From the NCBI GenBank assembly GCA_026126205.1, contig JAHCJP010000001.1:496001-560000 (forward strand): 64,000 nucleotides of DNA, in the 5' to 3' direction. Source of the stretch: Maricaulaceae bacterium (GTDB taxonomy: Bacteria; Pseudomonadota; Alphaproteobacteria; Caulobacterales; Maricaulaceae). Below are positions 46,127 to 56,696 of this stretch, one piece after another; position 1 is the first letter of the stretch, and every line of letters begins with the position of its first letter. Made by a program: the position numbers and the translations under genes. A model generated the notes under the pieces. The model worked only from the letters and a program-made list of their open reading frames with translations, did no database searches and was not told where the DNA came from.

Positions 46127-47156
46127 CTGCGAAGATCGCGACCACGGGCGGGGCGTCTGACGAGGCGCGGGCGCGATACATGCCGGATGTGTTCATCGCC
46201 CAGGCGATGGCGCCATCCGGCGTCATCGCCACCACGCCGCCATCGCCGCTCAGCGCCGTCAGCTCTTCGCCGATCACGCGGTCGGCGGCGTCCTGTATGC
46301 TCAGCCCCTGCAACTCCACCAGCGCGCAGATGCGCGCGGCGATGTTGAGGCGGATGAAATATTCGCCCGTGCCGGTGGCCGAGACGCCGCAGGAAGCGTT
46401 ACTGGCATAGGTTCCGGCGCCGATGATCGGGGAATCGCCCACTCGGCCCCAGCGCTTGGCGGTCATGCCGCCGGTGGTGGTGGCGGCGGCGATGTTTCCA
46501 TCCATGTCCACCGCCACGGCGCCGACAGTGCCGAAGCGCGTATCCGTGTTCAGCCAGGTGTGGTCGACGCCTTCAGGCTCCGGCGCGCCTTCCGGGCGCG
46601 GCGGAATCGGCAGGCCCTGGGCCTCCAGCGCGCGCTCCAGCGCCCGCCAGCGCCGCTCGGTGAAGAAATACGCCGGATGGACCACCTCCAGCCCCTGTTC
46701 GGCGGCGAAGGTCTCCGCCCCCGGCCCCTGCAGCATGACGTGGCGCGAACGCTCCATCACCGCGCGGGCGAGGCTGATCGGGTGGCGGACATTGGTGGTT
46801 CCGGCGCTGGCGCCGGCGTTCAGCGTCGCCCCGTCCATGATCGAGGCGTCATGCTCCACCCGTCCGGCGGCGGTGAACACCGCGCCGCGCCCGGCGTTGA
46901 ACAGCGGATCATCCTCCATCAGCCGGGTCATCGCCTCGACGGCGTCGAGCGCCGAACCCCCGCCGCGCAGAATGTCCGCCCCGGCGTCCACGGCGATCGC
47001 CAGCGCCTCGCGGTAGAGCGCCTCGGCCTCCGCCGTCATCGAGTCGCGCTCGATCACCCCGGCCCCGCCGTGAATGACCAGCGCCCAGCGCGGCTCGTCG
47101 GCCGTGGCGGCGGCGGTGAGCGAACAGGCGGCGGCGACGGCGGCGATGATGCGCAT
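46116..47156 (-). CDS. Isoaspartyl peptidase / L-asparaginase (plant type), exported
   Basis: 346-residue Ntn hydrolase with a signal peptide (MRIIAAVAAACSLTAAATA). N-terminal ALVIHGGAGVI, GRGAVFTAAGRVEHDASIMDG and the autocleavage nucleophile in DTRFGTVGAVAVD (Thr). Usually cleaves into two subunits at that threonine; removes isoaspartyl residues or hydrolyses asparagine. Starts from the signal-peptide Met rather than 19 codons upstream. Confidence 0.9.
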   Translation of the reverse strand: MRIIAAVAAACSLTAAATADEPRWALVIHGGAGVIERDSMTAEAEALYREALAIAVDAGADILRGGGSALDAVEAMTRLMEDDPLFNAGRGAVFTAAGRVEHDASIMDGATLNAGASAGTTNVRHPISLARAVMERSRHVMLQGPGAETFAAEQGLEVVHPAYFFTERRWRALERALEAQGLPIPPRPEGAPEPEGVDHTWLNTDTRFGTVGAVAVDMDGNIAAATTTGGMTAKRWGRVGDSPIIGAGTYASNASCGVSATGTGEYFIRLNIAARICALVELQGLSIQDAADRVIGEELTALSGDGGVVAMTPDGAIAWAMNTSGMYRARASSDAPPVVAIFADEG

Positions 47157-47220
47157 GAAACCCTCCCGGATGGTCTTTGCGGACGATGCTAGCACACGCG
47201 CCCGGGCTGTCACGGGCGCG

Positions 47221-47730
47221 TCAGTCCACGCCCACGGTTTGCGAGCGCCGCTCCAGCATCACCACGTCGCGCCAGCGCCCGGCCAGCGGGCCGTGGCCCA
47301 TCCTGCCCATGCGCTCGAACACCCCGGCGCGGCGATAACCAAGGGATTCATGCAGGCCCAGCGAGGCCGCGTTCTCCGGGAATATGCCGGCGTGCAGGCT
47401 CCAGTACCCTTCCGCCTCGCTGGCGGCGATCAGCGCCGACAGCAGCGCCTTGCCGACGCCCCGGCCGCGCGCCGCGGCGGCGACGTAAAGCGTCGATTCC
47501 ACCACCCCGGCGTAGACGCAGCGCGACGAGACCGCCGACAGCGCCGCCCAGCCCGTCACCGCGCCCTCGTCGCTTTCCGCGACAAGGCGCGGGGTTTTCA
47601 GCCGCGCGGCGTCGAATTCGTCCCACGAAGGCGGCTCGGACTGGAAGGTGGCGTGGCCGGTGGCGATGCCCTCGGCGTAGATGTTCAGCACCGCGACGGC
47701 GTCGGCGGCGGTCATCGGGCGGATGCGCAT
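47221..47730 (-). CDS. GNAT-family N-acetyltransferase, phosphinothricin-acetyltransferase-like
   Basis: 169 residues. IRPMTAADAVAVLNIYAEGI, the DEFDAARLKTPRLVAE segment, VESTLYVAAAARGRGVGKAL (acetyl-CoA loop) and GIFPENAASLGLHESLGYRRAG are the Pat/YncA pattern. Close relatives acetylate glufosinate or methionine analogues; resistance should not be inferred. Divergent from pyrB. Confidence 0.88.
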   Translation of the reverse strand: MRIRPMTAADAVAVLNIYAEGIATGHATFQSEPPSWDEFDAARLKTPRLVAESDEGAVTGWAALSAVSSRCVYAGVVESTLYVAAAARGRGVGKALLSALIAASEAEGYWSLHAGIFPENAASLGLHESLGYRRAGVFERMGRMGHGPLAGRWRDVVMLERRSQTVGVD

Positions 47731-47807
47731 GCGGCGGCTCCGGTTTTTCCGATCTTGCCCGAGTCGGCCATGCGCCGTATACCGCCGCGAACCTGAACGG
47801 GCCCGGC

Positions 47808-48776
47808 ATGAGCGGATCGGACTTCGCCTACGACTTCCCGCACCGGAACCTGCTGTCGATCGCGGATCTGAACCCGCTCGACGCCGAGATCCTGTTTTCC
47901 CGCGCATCGCACTGGCTTGAGGCCATCCGCACGGCGAACAGGAAGAAGGACGCCCTGAAGGGGCTGACCCAGATCAACCTGTTCTTTGAGCCGTCGACGC
48001 GCACCCAGGCCAGCTTCGAGATCGCCGGCAAGCGCCTTGGCGCCGACGTGGTCAATTTCTCCGCCGCCTCCAGCAGCGCGAAGAAGGGCGAAAGCCTGGC
48101 CGACACGGTGCGCAACCTCGCCGCCATGCAGGCGGACATCCTTGTCGTGCGCCATCCGGCGGCCGGGGCAGCGGCCCATGTCGCCGCCCTGACCAACGCC
48201 GCGGTGGTCAACGCCGGCGACGGCATGCACGAACACCCCACCCAGGCGCTGCTCGACGCCTTCGCGCTCACCCGCCGTCTCGGCGGGCTGGGCGGGCGGC
48301 GCGTGTTGATCGTCGGCGACATCCTGCATAGCCGGGTGGCGCGCTCCAACGTGCAGCTTCTGAACCTGCTGGGCGCCGAGGTGCGTCTGTGCGCGCCGCC
48401 GACGCTGACCCCCGTCGGGGCGGCCGGCTGGGGCGCGCAGGTGTTCACGCGGCTGGACGAGGCGCTGGAGGGTTGCGACGCGGTGATGGCCCTGCGCCTG
48501 CAGCGCGAACGAATGGCGGGTGGGCTGATCCCTTCGGAGCGCGAATATTTCCGCTTCTGGGGCCTGACGCATAAGCGGCTGGACGCCGCGGCGCCCGACG
48601 CCGTCGTTATGCATCCCGGCCCTATGAACCGCGGGGTTGAGATCGACGGCGCCCTCGCCGACGACGAGGCGCGCAGCCTGATCCTCGACCAGGTCGAGGT
48701 TGGGGCCGCCCTGCGTATGGCGGTGCTGGAGCTGCTGGGCGAAAACGCCCGCAAACACAATGGAGGCCGGGCGTGA
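47808..48776 (+). CDS. pyrB: Aspartate carbamoyltransferase, catalytic chain
   Basis: 322 residues. Second step of pyrimidine synthesis. Carbamoyl phosphate loop FFEPSTRTQASFEIAG, VVNAGDGMHEHPTQALLD, GDILHSRVARSN and HPGPMNRGVEID are typical. The stop overlaps the start of the dihydroorotase-like gene by 4 bases. No pyrI regulatory chain, as in the class B type whose catalytic chain pairs with a dihydroorotase-like subunit. Confidence 0.97.
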   Translation: MSGSDFAYDFPHRNLLSIADLNPLDAEILFSRASHWLEAIRTANRKKDALKGLTQINLFFEPSTRTQASFEIAGKRLGADVVNFSAASSSAKKGESLADTVRNLAAMQADILVVRHPAAGAAAHVAALTNAAVVNAGDGMHEHPTQALLDAFALTRRLGGLGGRRVLIVGDILHSRVARSNVQLLNLLGAEVRLCAPPTLTPVGAAGWGAQVFTRLDEALEGCDAVMALRLQRERMAGGLIPSEREYFRFWGLTHKRLDAAAPDAVVMHPGPMNRGVEIDGALADDEARSLILDQVEVGAALRMAVLELLGENARKHNGGRA

Positions 48777-50056
48777 GCGAAGCCTTCGCCATTGTCGGCG
48801 CCCGCCTTGTCGATCCAGCCAGCGGTTTCGACGGTCCCGGCGGCGTGCTGGTCGAGAACGGCGTCATCGCCGCCGCCGGCGCGCAGGTGACGGCGCAGAG
48901 CGTGGAGGGCGCGGAGATCATCGACGCCCGCGGCGCCATTCTCTGCCCCGCCCTGATCGACCTGCGCGCCGGGGTAGAGCCGATGTTCGCCCCCGGCGGC
49001 GAAACCCCGGCCAGCCTCGCCGACGCCGCGGCGGCGGGCGGGGTCGGCACGCTGGTGCTCGGCCCCTGCCCCGCAACGCCCTTTGACGCGCCGGAAGCCG
49101 TGGCCGCGCTGATGCGCGAGGGCGAGCGCCAGCCGGTGAATGTCTTGATCGCCGCCGGCGCGACCCGCAGCCTCGCCGGCGAGGCGATGGCGGAGCTGGG
49201 CCTGATGGCCGAATGCGGCGGCGCTTTCGCCGCCTGCGTCAATCCGGTGGCCGACACGCTGTTGATGCGCCGCCTGATGGCCTATGCGGCGGGGTTCGAG
49301 ATGTGGCTGGCCGCCCGCCCGTCCGACGCGGCGCTAAAGGCCGGAACCGCCGCCAATGAAGGCGACCAGGCCGCGCGCATGGGCCTGCCCGCCGAACCCG
49401 CGATTTCAGAGCGCATCGCCATCGAACGCGACGCGGCGCTGGCCGAGCTGACCGGCGCCCGCCTGCTGATCGACCGCGTCTCCACCGCCGAGGGGCTGGC
49501 CGCCGCCGCGGCCGCGCGCCGAAAGGGGCTGGAGACCGGCGTCACCGCCGCCATCGCCAGCCTGGTTTTCAACGAGGTCGACGCCGGCGCCTTCGACGCC
49601 GCCATGCGGCTGGACCCGCCCTTGCGCGCCGAAGACGACCGTGCGGCGCTGGTCGAGGCTGTTCGCGGCGGCCTGATCGACGCCGTGGTGTCTGACCACC
49701 GCCCGCTGCCGGACGAGGCGAAGACCGCGCCCTTCGGCGAGGCGGCGCCGGGCTCCACAGGCGTGGAAACGCTGCTGGCCGCCCTTCTGGGCCTGGTCCA
49801 TGACGGTCAACTGGAGCTGATCGCGGCCCTGCGCGCCGTCACCAGCGGCCCGGCGGACCTGCTGGGCCTGCCGCAGGGCCGGATCGCCGAGGGCGCGCCG
49901 GCGGACCTGACGCTGTTCGATGGCGACGCGCCGTGGGTGTTCCGCGCCGCGGACGGGCGCTCGGCGCGGCGCAACAGCGCCTTCGAGGGCCGGCGTCTGC
50001 AAGGGCGGGTCTTGCTGACCGCGGTGGACGGGGCGATCATCTTCCGCAACGGCTGA
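48773..50056 (+). CDS. Dihydroorotase-like protein without the metal site (PyrC'/PyrX type)
   Basis: 427-residue amidohydrolase fold. The normal metal-binding DxHxH of dihydroorotase is changed to DLRAG: Arg65 and Gly67 replace both histidines. The later TDHAPH block is also altered (SDHRPL), so dihydroorotase activity is not expected. Its overlap with pyrB fits the known role of inactive dihydroorotase-like proteins, which form a structural complex with aspartate carbamoyltransferase. A separate active pyrC must lie elsewhere. Confidence 0.88.
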   Translation: MSEAFAIVGARLVDPASGFDGPGGVLVENGVIAAAGAQVTAQSVEGAEIIDARGAILCPALIDLRAGVEPMFAPGGETPASLADAAAAGGVGTLVLGPCPATPFDAPEAVAALMREGERQPVNVLIAAGATRSLAGEAMAELGLMAECGGAFAACVNPVADTLLMRRLMAYAAGFEMWLAARPSDAALKAGTAANEGDQAARMGLPAEPAISERIAIERDAALAELTGARLLIDRVSTAEGLAAAAAARRKGLETGVTAAIASLVFNEVDAGAFDAAMRLDPPLRAEDDRAALVEAVRGGLIDAVVSDHRPLPDEAKTAPFGEAAPGSTGVETLLAALLGLVHDGQLELIAALRAVTSGPADLLGLPQGRIAEGAPADLTLFDGDAPWVFRAADGRSARRNSAFEGRRLQGRVLLTAVDGAIIFRNG

Positions 50057-50067
50057 CGGGAGGGCGC

Positions 50068-50664
50068 ATGGACTATCTTGGCTACGCCGCCGCCATTATC
50101 GGCGGCTACCTGCTCGGCTCGATCCCCTTCGGCCTCGTCATCACCCGCATGGCGGGGCTGGGCGACATCCGCGCCGTCGGCTCCGGCAATATCGGCGCAA
50201 CCAACGTGCTGCGCACCGGACGCAAGGACCTCGCCGCCGCCACCCTGGTCCTCGACGCCGGCAAGGCCGGCGCGGCGGCGCTGATCTTCTGGGCGTTGAT
50301 CGGGCGCGAGGCCGGGCTGATCGCCGGGGCCGCCGCCTTCACCGGCCATTGCTTTCCGGTGTGGCTGAAGTTCAAGGGCGGCAAGGGCGTGGCCACCTTC
50401 TTCGGCGTGCTGCTGGCCACGGCCTGGCCGGTGGGCCTGTCCGCCGCCGCCGTCTGGCTGGCGACCGCCGCCATCTTCCGCTTCTCGTCGCTGGGCGCGC
50501 TGGCCGCCGCCGCCGCCGCGCCGGTTATCGCCTGGTTCCTCGGCATGGCGGACGTGGCGGCGCTGTGCCTGTTCCTCGCCGTGCTGATCTACTGGCTGCA
50601 CCGGGCGAACATTCAAAGACTGCTCAAGGGCGAAGAACCGCGCATCGGCGCGAAGAAGGCGTGA
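50068..50664 (+). CDS. plsY: Acyl-phosphate glycerol-3-phosphate acyltransferase
   Basis: 198-residue membrane enzyme that transfers the acyl group from acyl-phosphate to glycerol 3-phosphate. Motifs [31 protein letters not shown] and [13 protein letters not shown] are the three PlsY loops. About five transmembrane helices. dprA starts inside its stop codon region. Confidence 0.96.
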   Translation: MDYLGYAAAIIGGYLLGSIPFGLVITRMAGLGDIRAVGSGNIGATNVLRTGRKDLAAATLVLDAGKAGAAALIFWALIGREAGLIAGAAAFTGHCFPVWLKFKGGKGVATFFGVLLATAWPVGLSAAAVWLATAAIFRFSSLGALAAAAAAPVIAWFLGMADVAALCLFLAVLIYWLHRANIQRLLKGEEPRIGAKKA

Positions 50665-51785
50665 CGCGCCGCGAACTGACCCCCGACGAACGCGCGGACT
50701 GGCTGCGGCTGGCCCGCACGCCGCAGGTGGGCCCGGTGACCTTCGCAAAGCTGATCGCGCGCTATGGGAACGCTGCCGACGCGCTTCAGGCCCTGCCGGA
50801 ACTGTCGCGGCGCGGCGGCCGCGCCAGCCCGCTGCGCCCGGTCGCGCGCGACGCGGCGGAACGCGAGATCGCGCGTACCGAACGCCTCGGCGCGCGCGTC
50901 CTCGCCGCCTGCGAGCCGGACTTCCCGGACCTGTTGGCGGCGCTGGATCCCGCCCCGCCGGTGATCACAGTGCTGGGGTCGCTGGATCTCGACGCCCGCC
51001 CCTGCTGCGCCATTGTCGGGTCGCGCAGCGCCTCGGCGGTCGGCGCGCGTTTCGCCCGCGAGCTGGCGGCGGAGCTCGGGGCGAATGGCGTGATCATCGT
51101 TTCCGGCCTGGCGCGCGGCATCGACGGCGCGGCGCATGCTGGAGCGCTGGCCACCGGAACCGCGGCGGTGCTGGCTGGCGGCGTCGACCATGTCTATCCA
51201 CCCGAACATGCCGACCTGCATCGCCTGATCGGCGAGCAGGGCGCGCTGGTCACCGAGTCGCCGCTGGGCGCGGTTCCGACCGCGAAGGACTTTCCGCGCC
51301 GCAACCGGCTGATCTCCGGCCTGTCGCTGGGCGTCGTGGTGGTGGAGGCTGCGATGAAGTCCGGCTCGCTGATTACCGCGCGTCTGGCCGGTGAACAGGG
51401 ACGCGAGGTGATGGCCACGCCCGGATCACCGCTGGACCCGCGGGCGAAAGGCGCCAACCGGCTGATCCGCGAGGGCGCAGCCTTGATCGAGAGCGCCGCC
51501 GACGTGCTGGAGATTCTCGGCGGCGCGCAACGCCCCTCGGTGGCGTCGCCGCCCGCGGACGAATACGAACCCTGCGCCGCGGAAACCGCGGGGCGGGAGG
51601 CGAACGCGATCCGCGAGCAGGTGGCGGCGCTGCTGTCGCCCTCTCCGGTCAGCCAGGACGAAATCGCCCGCCAGACCGGCGCGCCGATCGGGGCTGTTCT
51701 GGCGGCGTTGGTGGAGCTGGAGCTGGCCGGGCGGGCGGAAATCTCGCCCGGCGGCATGGTGCGCGCCGCCTGGCCTGACGATTGA
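50661..51785 (+). CDS. dprA: DNA-processing protein DprA
   Basis: 374 residues from the GTG at 50661, overlapping the plsY stop. Loads RecA on incoming single-stranded DNA in transformation. Rossmann-like domain: [53 protein letters not shown] and [14 protein letters not shown]-terminal winged-helix domain ([20 protein letters not shown]) follows. DprA alone does not prove competence; no com genes are in the window. Confidence 0.95.
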   Translation: MTRRELTPDERADWLRLARTPQVGPVTFAKLIARYGNAADALQALPELSRRGGRASPLRPVARDAAEREIARTERLGARVLAACEPDFPDLLAALDPAPPVITVLGSLDLDARPCCAIVGSRSASAVGARFARELAAELGANGVIIVSGLARGIDGAAHAGALATGTAAVLAGGVDHVYPPEHADLHRLIGEQGALVTESPLGAVPTAKDFPRRNRLISGLSLGVVVVEAAMKSGSLITARLAGEQGREVMATPGSPLDPRAKGANRLIREGAALIESAADVLEILGGAQRPSVASPPADEYEPCAAETAGREANAIREQVAALLSPSPVSQDEIARQTGAPIGAVLAALVELELAGRAEISPGGMVRAAWPDD

Positions 51786-51914
51786 GGCGCGATCACCCCC
51801 GCCCGCAATGGCGTTGCGGCGGCGGAGATTGACAGGCGCGCGCCCCTCGCCCACGTTCCCGCGCTTTAATCCGGGGCTTCGGTCCCGTTACAAACTCCGG
51901 ATATTCCAACGCGC

Positions 51915-54449
51915 ATGAACGTCGTCGTCGTCGAATCGCCCGCCAAGGCCAAGACCATCAACAAGTATCTGGGCGCGGATTTCACCGTGCTGGCCAGCTA
52001 TGGCCATGTCCGCGACCTGCCGGCCAAGGACGGGTCGGTGAAGCCCGACGCCGATTTTGAAATGGCTTGGGAGGTCGATCCGAAATCCCAGAAACGGGTC
52101 AAGGACATCGCCGACGCGCTGAAAGGCGCCGAACGGCTGATCCTGGCCACCGACCCCGACCGCGAGGGCGAGGCCATCGCCTGGCATCTGCTCGAAGCGC
52201 TGTCGAAACGCAAGGCGCTGAAGGACGTGAGGGTGGAGCGCGTGGCCTTCAACGCCATCACCAAACAGGCGGTGCAGGAGGCGATGCGCCATCCGCGCGC
52301 CGTGGATGCGGAGCTGGTGGACGCCTATCTCGCCCGCCGGGCGCTGGACTATCTGTTCGGCTTCACATTGTCGCCGGTGCTGTGGCGCAAGCTGCCCGGC
52401 GCGCGCTCGGCCGGGCGGGTGCAGTCGGTCGCCCTGCGGCTGGTCTGCGACCGCGAGCTGGAGATCGAGAAATTCCGCGAGGAGGAATACTGGACCATAG
52501 ACGCCGACGTGACGGCGGGGACCGACCCGTTCCGGGCGCGGCTTGTTCAGCTCGCCGGCAAGAAGCTGGGCAAGCTGGACATCTCCTCGCGCGAGCAGGC
52601 GAAGGCCGCCGTCGCCGCCCTTGAGGCCGCGAAGCTGACCGTGACGTCGGTCGAGGCCAAGCCCGCCAAGCGCAATCCGCCGCCGCCCTTCACCACCTCG
52701 ACCCTGCAGCAGGAGGCGGCGCGCAAGCTGGGCTTCTCCGCCACCCGCACCATGCAGACGGCGCAGAAGCTCTACGAAGGCGTCAATATCGGCGGCGAGA
52801 CCGTCGGCCTGATCACCTATATGCGCACCGACGGGGTGACGATGGCCGGCGAGGCGATCAGCCAGGCCCGCGACGTGATCGCCGGCCGCCATGGCGCGCT
52901 GTATGTGCCGTCCGCGCCGCGCGCCTACACCTCAAAGGCCCGCAACGCGCAAGAGGCGCACGAGGCGATCCGCCCCACCAGCTTCAGCCGCGCGCCGGGC
53001 GATGTGCGGCTGGAGGGCGATCAGGCGAGGCTTTACGAACTGATCTGGAAGCGGGCGCTGGCCAGCCAGATGGAGAGCGCGCGCTTCGAGCGCACCACCA
53101 TCGACATCGAAAGCGCCGACCGGGCGCTGGCACTGCGCGCCGTCGGCTCGGTGATGCAGTTCGACGGCTTCCTCGCCCTCTATCAGGAGGGCCGCGACGA
53201 CGAGGAGGAGGAAGGCGAGACCCGTCTGCCGAAAGTGGCGCAGGGCGCCGCCGCTGACGTGAAGAAAACCCATGCCGACCAGCATTTCACCCAGCCGCCG
53301 CCACGCTTCACCGAAGCGTCGCTTGTAAAGCGTCTGGAGGAGTTGGGCATCGGCCGCCCGTCCACCTACGCCTCGATCCTGTCGGTGCTGCGCGAACGCG
53401 AATACGTGCGCATGGACCGCAACCGCTTCATCCCCGAGGACAAGGGCCGGGTGGTGACGGCGTTTCTGGAGAATTTCTTCGCCCGCTATGTCGAGTATGA
53501 CTTCACGGCGGCGCTGGAGGAGAAGCTGGACCGTGTTTCAGCCGGCGATCTGGACTGGAAACAGCTGCTGCGCGACTTCTGGACCGAGTTTTCAGCCGCC
53601 GTCGGCGAGATCGGCGAACTGCGGATCGGCCAGGTGCTGAACGCGCTGAACGAGGCGCTGGCCCCGCATATCTTCCCGGACAAGGGCGACGGTTCGGACC
53701 CGCGCGCCTGCCCGTCCTGCGGCGACGGGCGGCTGAGCCTGCGGCTGGGCAAGTTCGGGGCCTTCCTCGGCTGCTCCAACTACCCCGAGTGCAAGTTCAC
53801 CCGGCAGATGGGCAATGGCGAGTCCGCGCCCGATGGCGCCAACGGCAATGGCGAAGTCCCGCTGGGACAGGACCCTGAAACCGGGGCGACGGTGTATCTG
53901 AAGGATGGCCGTTTCGGCCCCTATGTCGAGATGACGGCGCCGGGCGAGGACAAGCCGGAGCGCGGCTCCATCCCCAAGGGCTGGAACAAGGACGAACTGA
54001 CGCTGGAAAAGGCTCTGAAGCTGTTGTCGCTGCCGCGCACGGTGGGGAGCCATCCCGACGACGGCCAGCCGATCACCGCCGCCATCGGGCGCTATGGCCC
54101 CTATGTGCATCACGCCGGAACCTACGCCAATCTGCCCTCCGCCGACGAGGTGTTCGAGATCGGCCTGAACCGGGCCGTCTCGGTGCTGGCCGACAAGCGC
54201 GCCAATGGCGGCCGCGGCGGCGCGCCGACAGCGCTGAAGGAGCTGGGCGTGCATGAAGGCCAGCCAGTGCGGGTGATGAGCGGCCGCTATGGCCCCTATG
54301 TGAAATGGAAATCGGTCAACGCCACCCTGCCCAAGGGCGCCGACCCGCAGGCGGTGACGATGGAGCAGGCGCTGGCCCTGATCGCCGAAAAACAGGCCAA
54401 GGGACCGTCGAAGGGACGGCGCGGCGGCGGACGCAAGAAAGCAGGCTAG
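51915..54449 (+). CDS. topA: DNA topoisomerase I
   Basis: 844 residues. Type IA topoisomerase relaxing negative supercoils. TOPRIM at the start (VVVESPAKAKTINKYLG, LATDPDREGEAIAWHL), active-site tyrosine in VGLITYMRTDGV, then one zinc-finger domain CPSC...CSNYPEC, and three C-terminal GR(F/Y)GPYV repeats. Ends in a basic tail. Followed after 3 bases by the rnr gene. Confidence 0.98.
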   Translation: MNVVVVESPAKAKTINKYLGADFTVLASYGHVRDLPAKDGSVKPDADFEMAWEVDPKSQKRVKDIADALKGAERLILATDPDREGEAIAWHLLEALSKRKALKDVRVERVAFNAITKQAVQEAMRHPRAVDAELVDAYLARRALDYLFGFTLSPVLWRKLPGARSAGRVQSVALRLVCDRELEIEKFREEEYWTIDADVTAGTDPFRARLVQLAGKKLGKLDISSREQAKAAVAALEAAKLTVTSVEAKPAKRNPPPPFTTSTLQQEAARKLGFSATRTMQTAQKLYEGVNIGGETVGLITYMRTDGVTMAGEAISQARDVIAGRHGALYVPSAPRAYTSKARNAQEAHEAIRPTSFSRAPGDVRLEGDQARLYELIWKRALASQMESARFERTTIDIESADRALALRAVGSVMQFDGFLALYQEGRDDEEEEGETRLPKVAQGAAADVKKTHADQHFTQPPPRFTEASLVKRLEELGIGRPSTYASILSVLREREYVRMDRNRFIPEDKGRVVTAFLENFFARYVEYDFTAALEEKLDRVSAGDLDWKQLLRDFWTEFSAAVGEIGELRIGQVLNALNEALAPHIFPDKGDGSDPRACPSCGDGRLSLRLGKFGAFLGCSNYPECKFTRQMGNGESAPDGANGNGEVPLGQDPETGATVYLKDGRFGPYVEMTAPGEDKPERGSIPKGWNKDELTLEKALKLLSLPRTVGSHPDDGQPITAAIGRYGPYVHHAGTYANLPSADEVFEIGLNRAVSVLADKRANGGRGGAPTALKELGVHEGQPVRVMSGRYGPYVKWKSVNATLPKGADPQAVTMEQALALIAEKQAKGPSKGRRGGGRKKAG

Positions 54450-54452
54450 CGA

Positions 54453-56696
54453 TTGGACGACGGGTTTGACGAGACCGAGGCCGGCTTTTCCCGCGAAGCC
54501 CTGATCGAGGCGATCCGGCGCGGCGGCGGCGCCTATGGCAAGCGCGAAATCGCAAGGGCGCTGAAACTCTCCGGCGATCAGAACATCCACCTGAAACGCG
54601 CCCTGCGCGCGCTGGAGGCCGAAGGCGCGATCCAGCGCCACGGGCGGCGGCAATGGCGGCTGGCCGAAAGCCTGCCCGGGGTGATGGTGGTCGAGGTGCA
54701 TGACCGCGACCCGCATGGCGAGCTGCTGGCCCGACCGGTGAAGGACGATCTCGACGCGCGCATCCGCCTCGCCCCTGGCGAGGGCGCGGGCGGGCGCGGC
54801 TCGCCGGCGCTGGGCGTCGGCGACCGGGCGCTGGTGCGTCTCGCGCCCGATGGCGACGGCGGCTATGAGGCGCGGCTGATCAAACGGCTGGGTCAGAGCG
54901 CCCACGCCATCCTGTGCGTGCTGCGCAAACGCGCGGGCGAAGGCCCGGCGCGGCTGATCCCGGTCGACCGCCGCGCGCGCAACGAGCTGCTGGCCGCGAA
55001 GGGCGAGGCCGAAAAAGCCCGCGACGGGCAACTGGTGCTGGCCCGCATTTCCGCCGAGCGCCGCTATGGCCTGAAAAGCGCGCAGATCGTCGAGGTGCTG
55101 GGCGACGCCGACGCCCCCGGCGCCGGCAGCGTCATCGCCCTGCACGCCCACGGCGTGCCCACCGGCTTTTCCGATGGGGAGATGAAGGAGGCCAAGGCTA
55201 TTAAGTCCGCGACCCTGAAGGGGCGCGAGGACTTGCGGGATATCCCCCTGATCACCATCGACCCCGAGGACGCGCGCGATTATGACGACGCCGTCTGGGC
55301 CGCGCCGGACGAAGACCCCGCCAACAAGGGCGGCTGGGTGGTGATGGTCGCCATCGCCGACGTGGCGGCCTATGTGCGCCCCGGATCGGCGCTGGACCGC
55401 GGCGCGGTCAAACGCGGCAATTCGGTCTATCTGCCCGACCGGGTGATCCACATGCTGCCGGAGCGGCTGTCCAGCGATCTGCTGTCGCTGCGCCCGAAGG
55501 AAGATCGCCCGTGCCTGGCCGTGCGGATGATATTCGACAAGGCCGGGAACAAGCGCGGTCACGCCTTTACGCGCGGCATGATGCGCTCGGCGGCGCGGCT
55601 GACCTACACCCGCGCGCAACTGGCCATCGACGGCGGGCCGGACGATGAGACCGAGACCCTGCTGGAGCCGGTTCTGAAACCGCTGTGGGGCGCCTATGCG
55701 GCGCTGAAGGCGGCGCGCGAGCGGCGCGAGCCGCTGGAGATCGACGCGCCAGAACGCCGCGTGCGCGTCGGCGAGGACGGCCGCGTGCTGGGTGTGGAGA
55801 CGCGCCAGCGCTTCGACGCCCACAAGCTGATCGAAGAGTTCATGATCCAGGCCAATGTCTGCGCCGCCGAAACACTGGAAAGCAAGCGCACACCGCTGAT
55901 CTACCGCGCGCACGAACCGCCGAGTTCGGAGAAGCTGGCCGCGCTTTCAGACTATCTGTCCACCATCGGCATGAAATGGACGCTCGGCGAAACCCCGCGC
56001 ACCGGGCGTTTCAACCGTCTGCTGGCGCAGGCGAAGGGCGGGGCGCACTACGAAACCGTCAACGAGGTGGTGCTGCGAACCCAATCGCAGGCGGTCTATT
56101 CGGTCGATAATCCCGGCCATTACGGCCTGAACCTGCGCCGCTACGCCCATTTCACCTCGCCGATCCGGCGCTATGCCGACCTGACCGTGCACCGGGCGCT
56201 GATCAGGGCGCTGAAGCTGGGCGATGACGGCCAGACCGGCGAGGAGGCGAGCCAGCTTGAATCCATCGCGCAGGACATTTCCACCGCCGAGCGCCGGGCG
56301 ATGGCGGCCGAACGCGACGCCACCGACCGCTTCATCGCGCTTTACATGGCCGAGCGCGTCGGCGGCGAATTCACCGGCCGCGTCACCGGCGTCACCCGTT
56401 TCGGCCTGTTCGTGCGGCTGGACGACACCGGCGCCGACGGCCTGGCTCCCATAAGCAGCCTTGGCGACGAGTATTTCCGCTATGATGAGCGCGCCCACGC
56501 GCTGGTGGGCGAGCGTTCCGGCGCCCTCTACCGCCTCGGCCTGCCGGTGATGGTGAAAATCACCGAGGCCGCGCCGGTGACCGGCGGCCTGCTTTTGAAG
56601 GTGCTGACCCCGCCGGAACCAGGGCCGAGAGGCGGCCGGCGCGGCAGCGGGCGCCCGCAGGTGCGCGGCCGCAAGGGCGGGCGGAGGCGGCGATGA
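54453..56696 (+). CDS. rnr: Ribonuclease R
   Basis: 747 residues from a TTG start at 54453 just after topA; no ATG is near and the N-terminal helix-turn-helix (REALIEAIRRGGGAYGKREI) begins there. 3'-5' exoribonuclease: a cold-shock-like domain, the RNB catalytic segment ITIDPEDARDYDDAVWA with metal-binding aspartates, and a C-terminal S1 domain GEFTGRVTGVTRFGLFVRL. Basic Arg/Gly tail. Its stop overlaps the Nudix gene (ATGA). Confidence 0.97.
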   Translation: MDDGFDETEAGFSREALIEAIRRGGGAYGKREIARALKLSGDQNIHLKRALRALEAEGAIQRHGRRQWRLAESLPGVMVVEVHDRDPHGELLARPVKDDLDARIRLAPGEGAGGRGSPALGVGDRALVRLAPDGDGGYEARLIKRLGQSAHAILCVLRKRAGEGPARLIPVDRRARNELLAAKGEAEKARDGQLVLARISAERRYGLKSAQIVEVLGDADAPGAGSVIALHAHGVPTGFSDGEMKEAKAIKSATLKGREDLRDIPLITIDPEDARDYDDAVWAAPDEDPANKGGWVVMVAIADVAAYVRPGSALDRGAVKRGNSVYLPDRVIHMLPERLSSDLLSLRPKEDRPCLAVRMIFDKAGNKRGHAFTRGMMRSAARLTYTRAQLAIDGGPDDETETLLEPVLKPLWGAYAALKAARERREPLEIDAPERRVRVGEDGRVLGVETRQRFDAHKLIEEFMIQANVCAAETLESKRTPLIYRAHEPPSSEKLAALSDYLSTIGMKWTLGETPRTGRFNRLLAQAKGGAHYETVNEVVLRTQSQAVYSVDNPGHYGLNLRRYAHFTSPIRRYADLTVHRALIRALKLGDDGQTGEEASQLESIAQDISTAERRAMAAERDATDRFIALYMAERVGGEFTGRVTGVTRFGLFVRLDDTGADGLAPISSLGDEYFRYDERAHALVGERSGALYRLGLPVMVKITEAAPVTGGLLLKVLTPPEPGPRGGRRGSGRPQVRGRKGGRRRR

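Noticed and set aside
53592..55913. 773-residue open frame opposite topA and rnr
   Set aside because: Spans the end of topA and most of rnr on the opposite strand, with composition typical of antisense frames in high-GC DNA and no domain.
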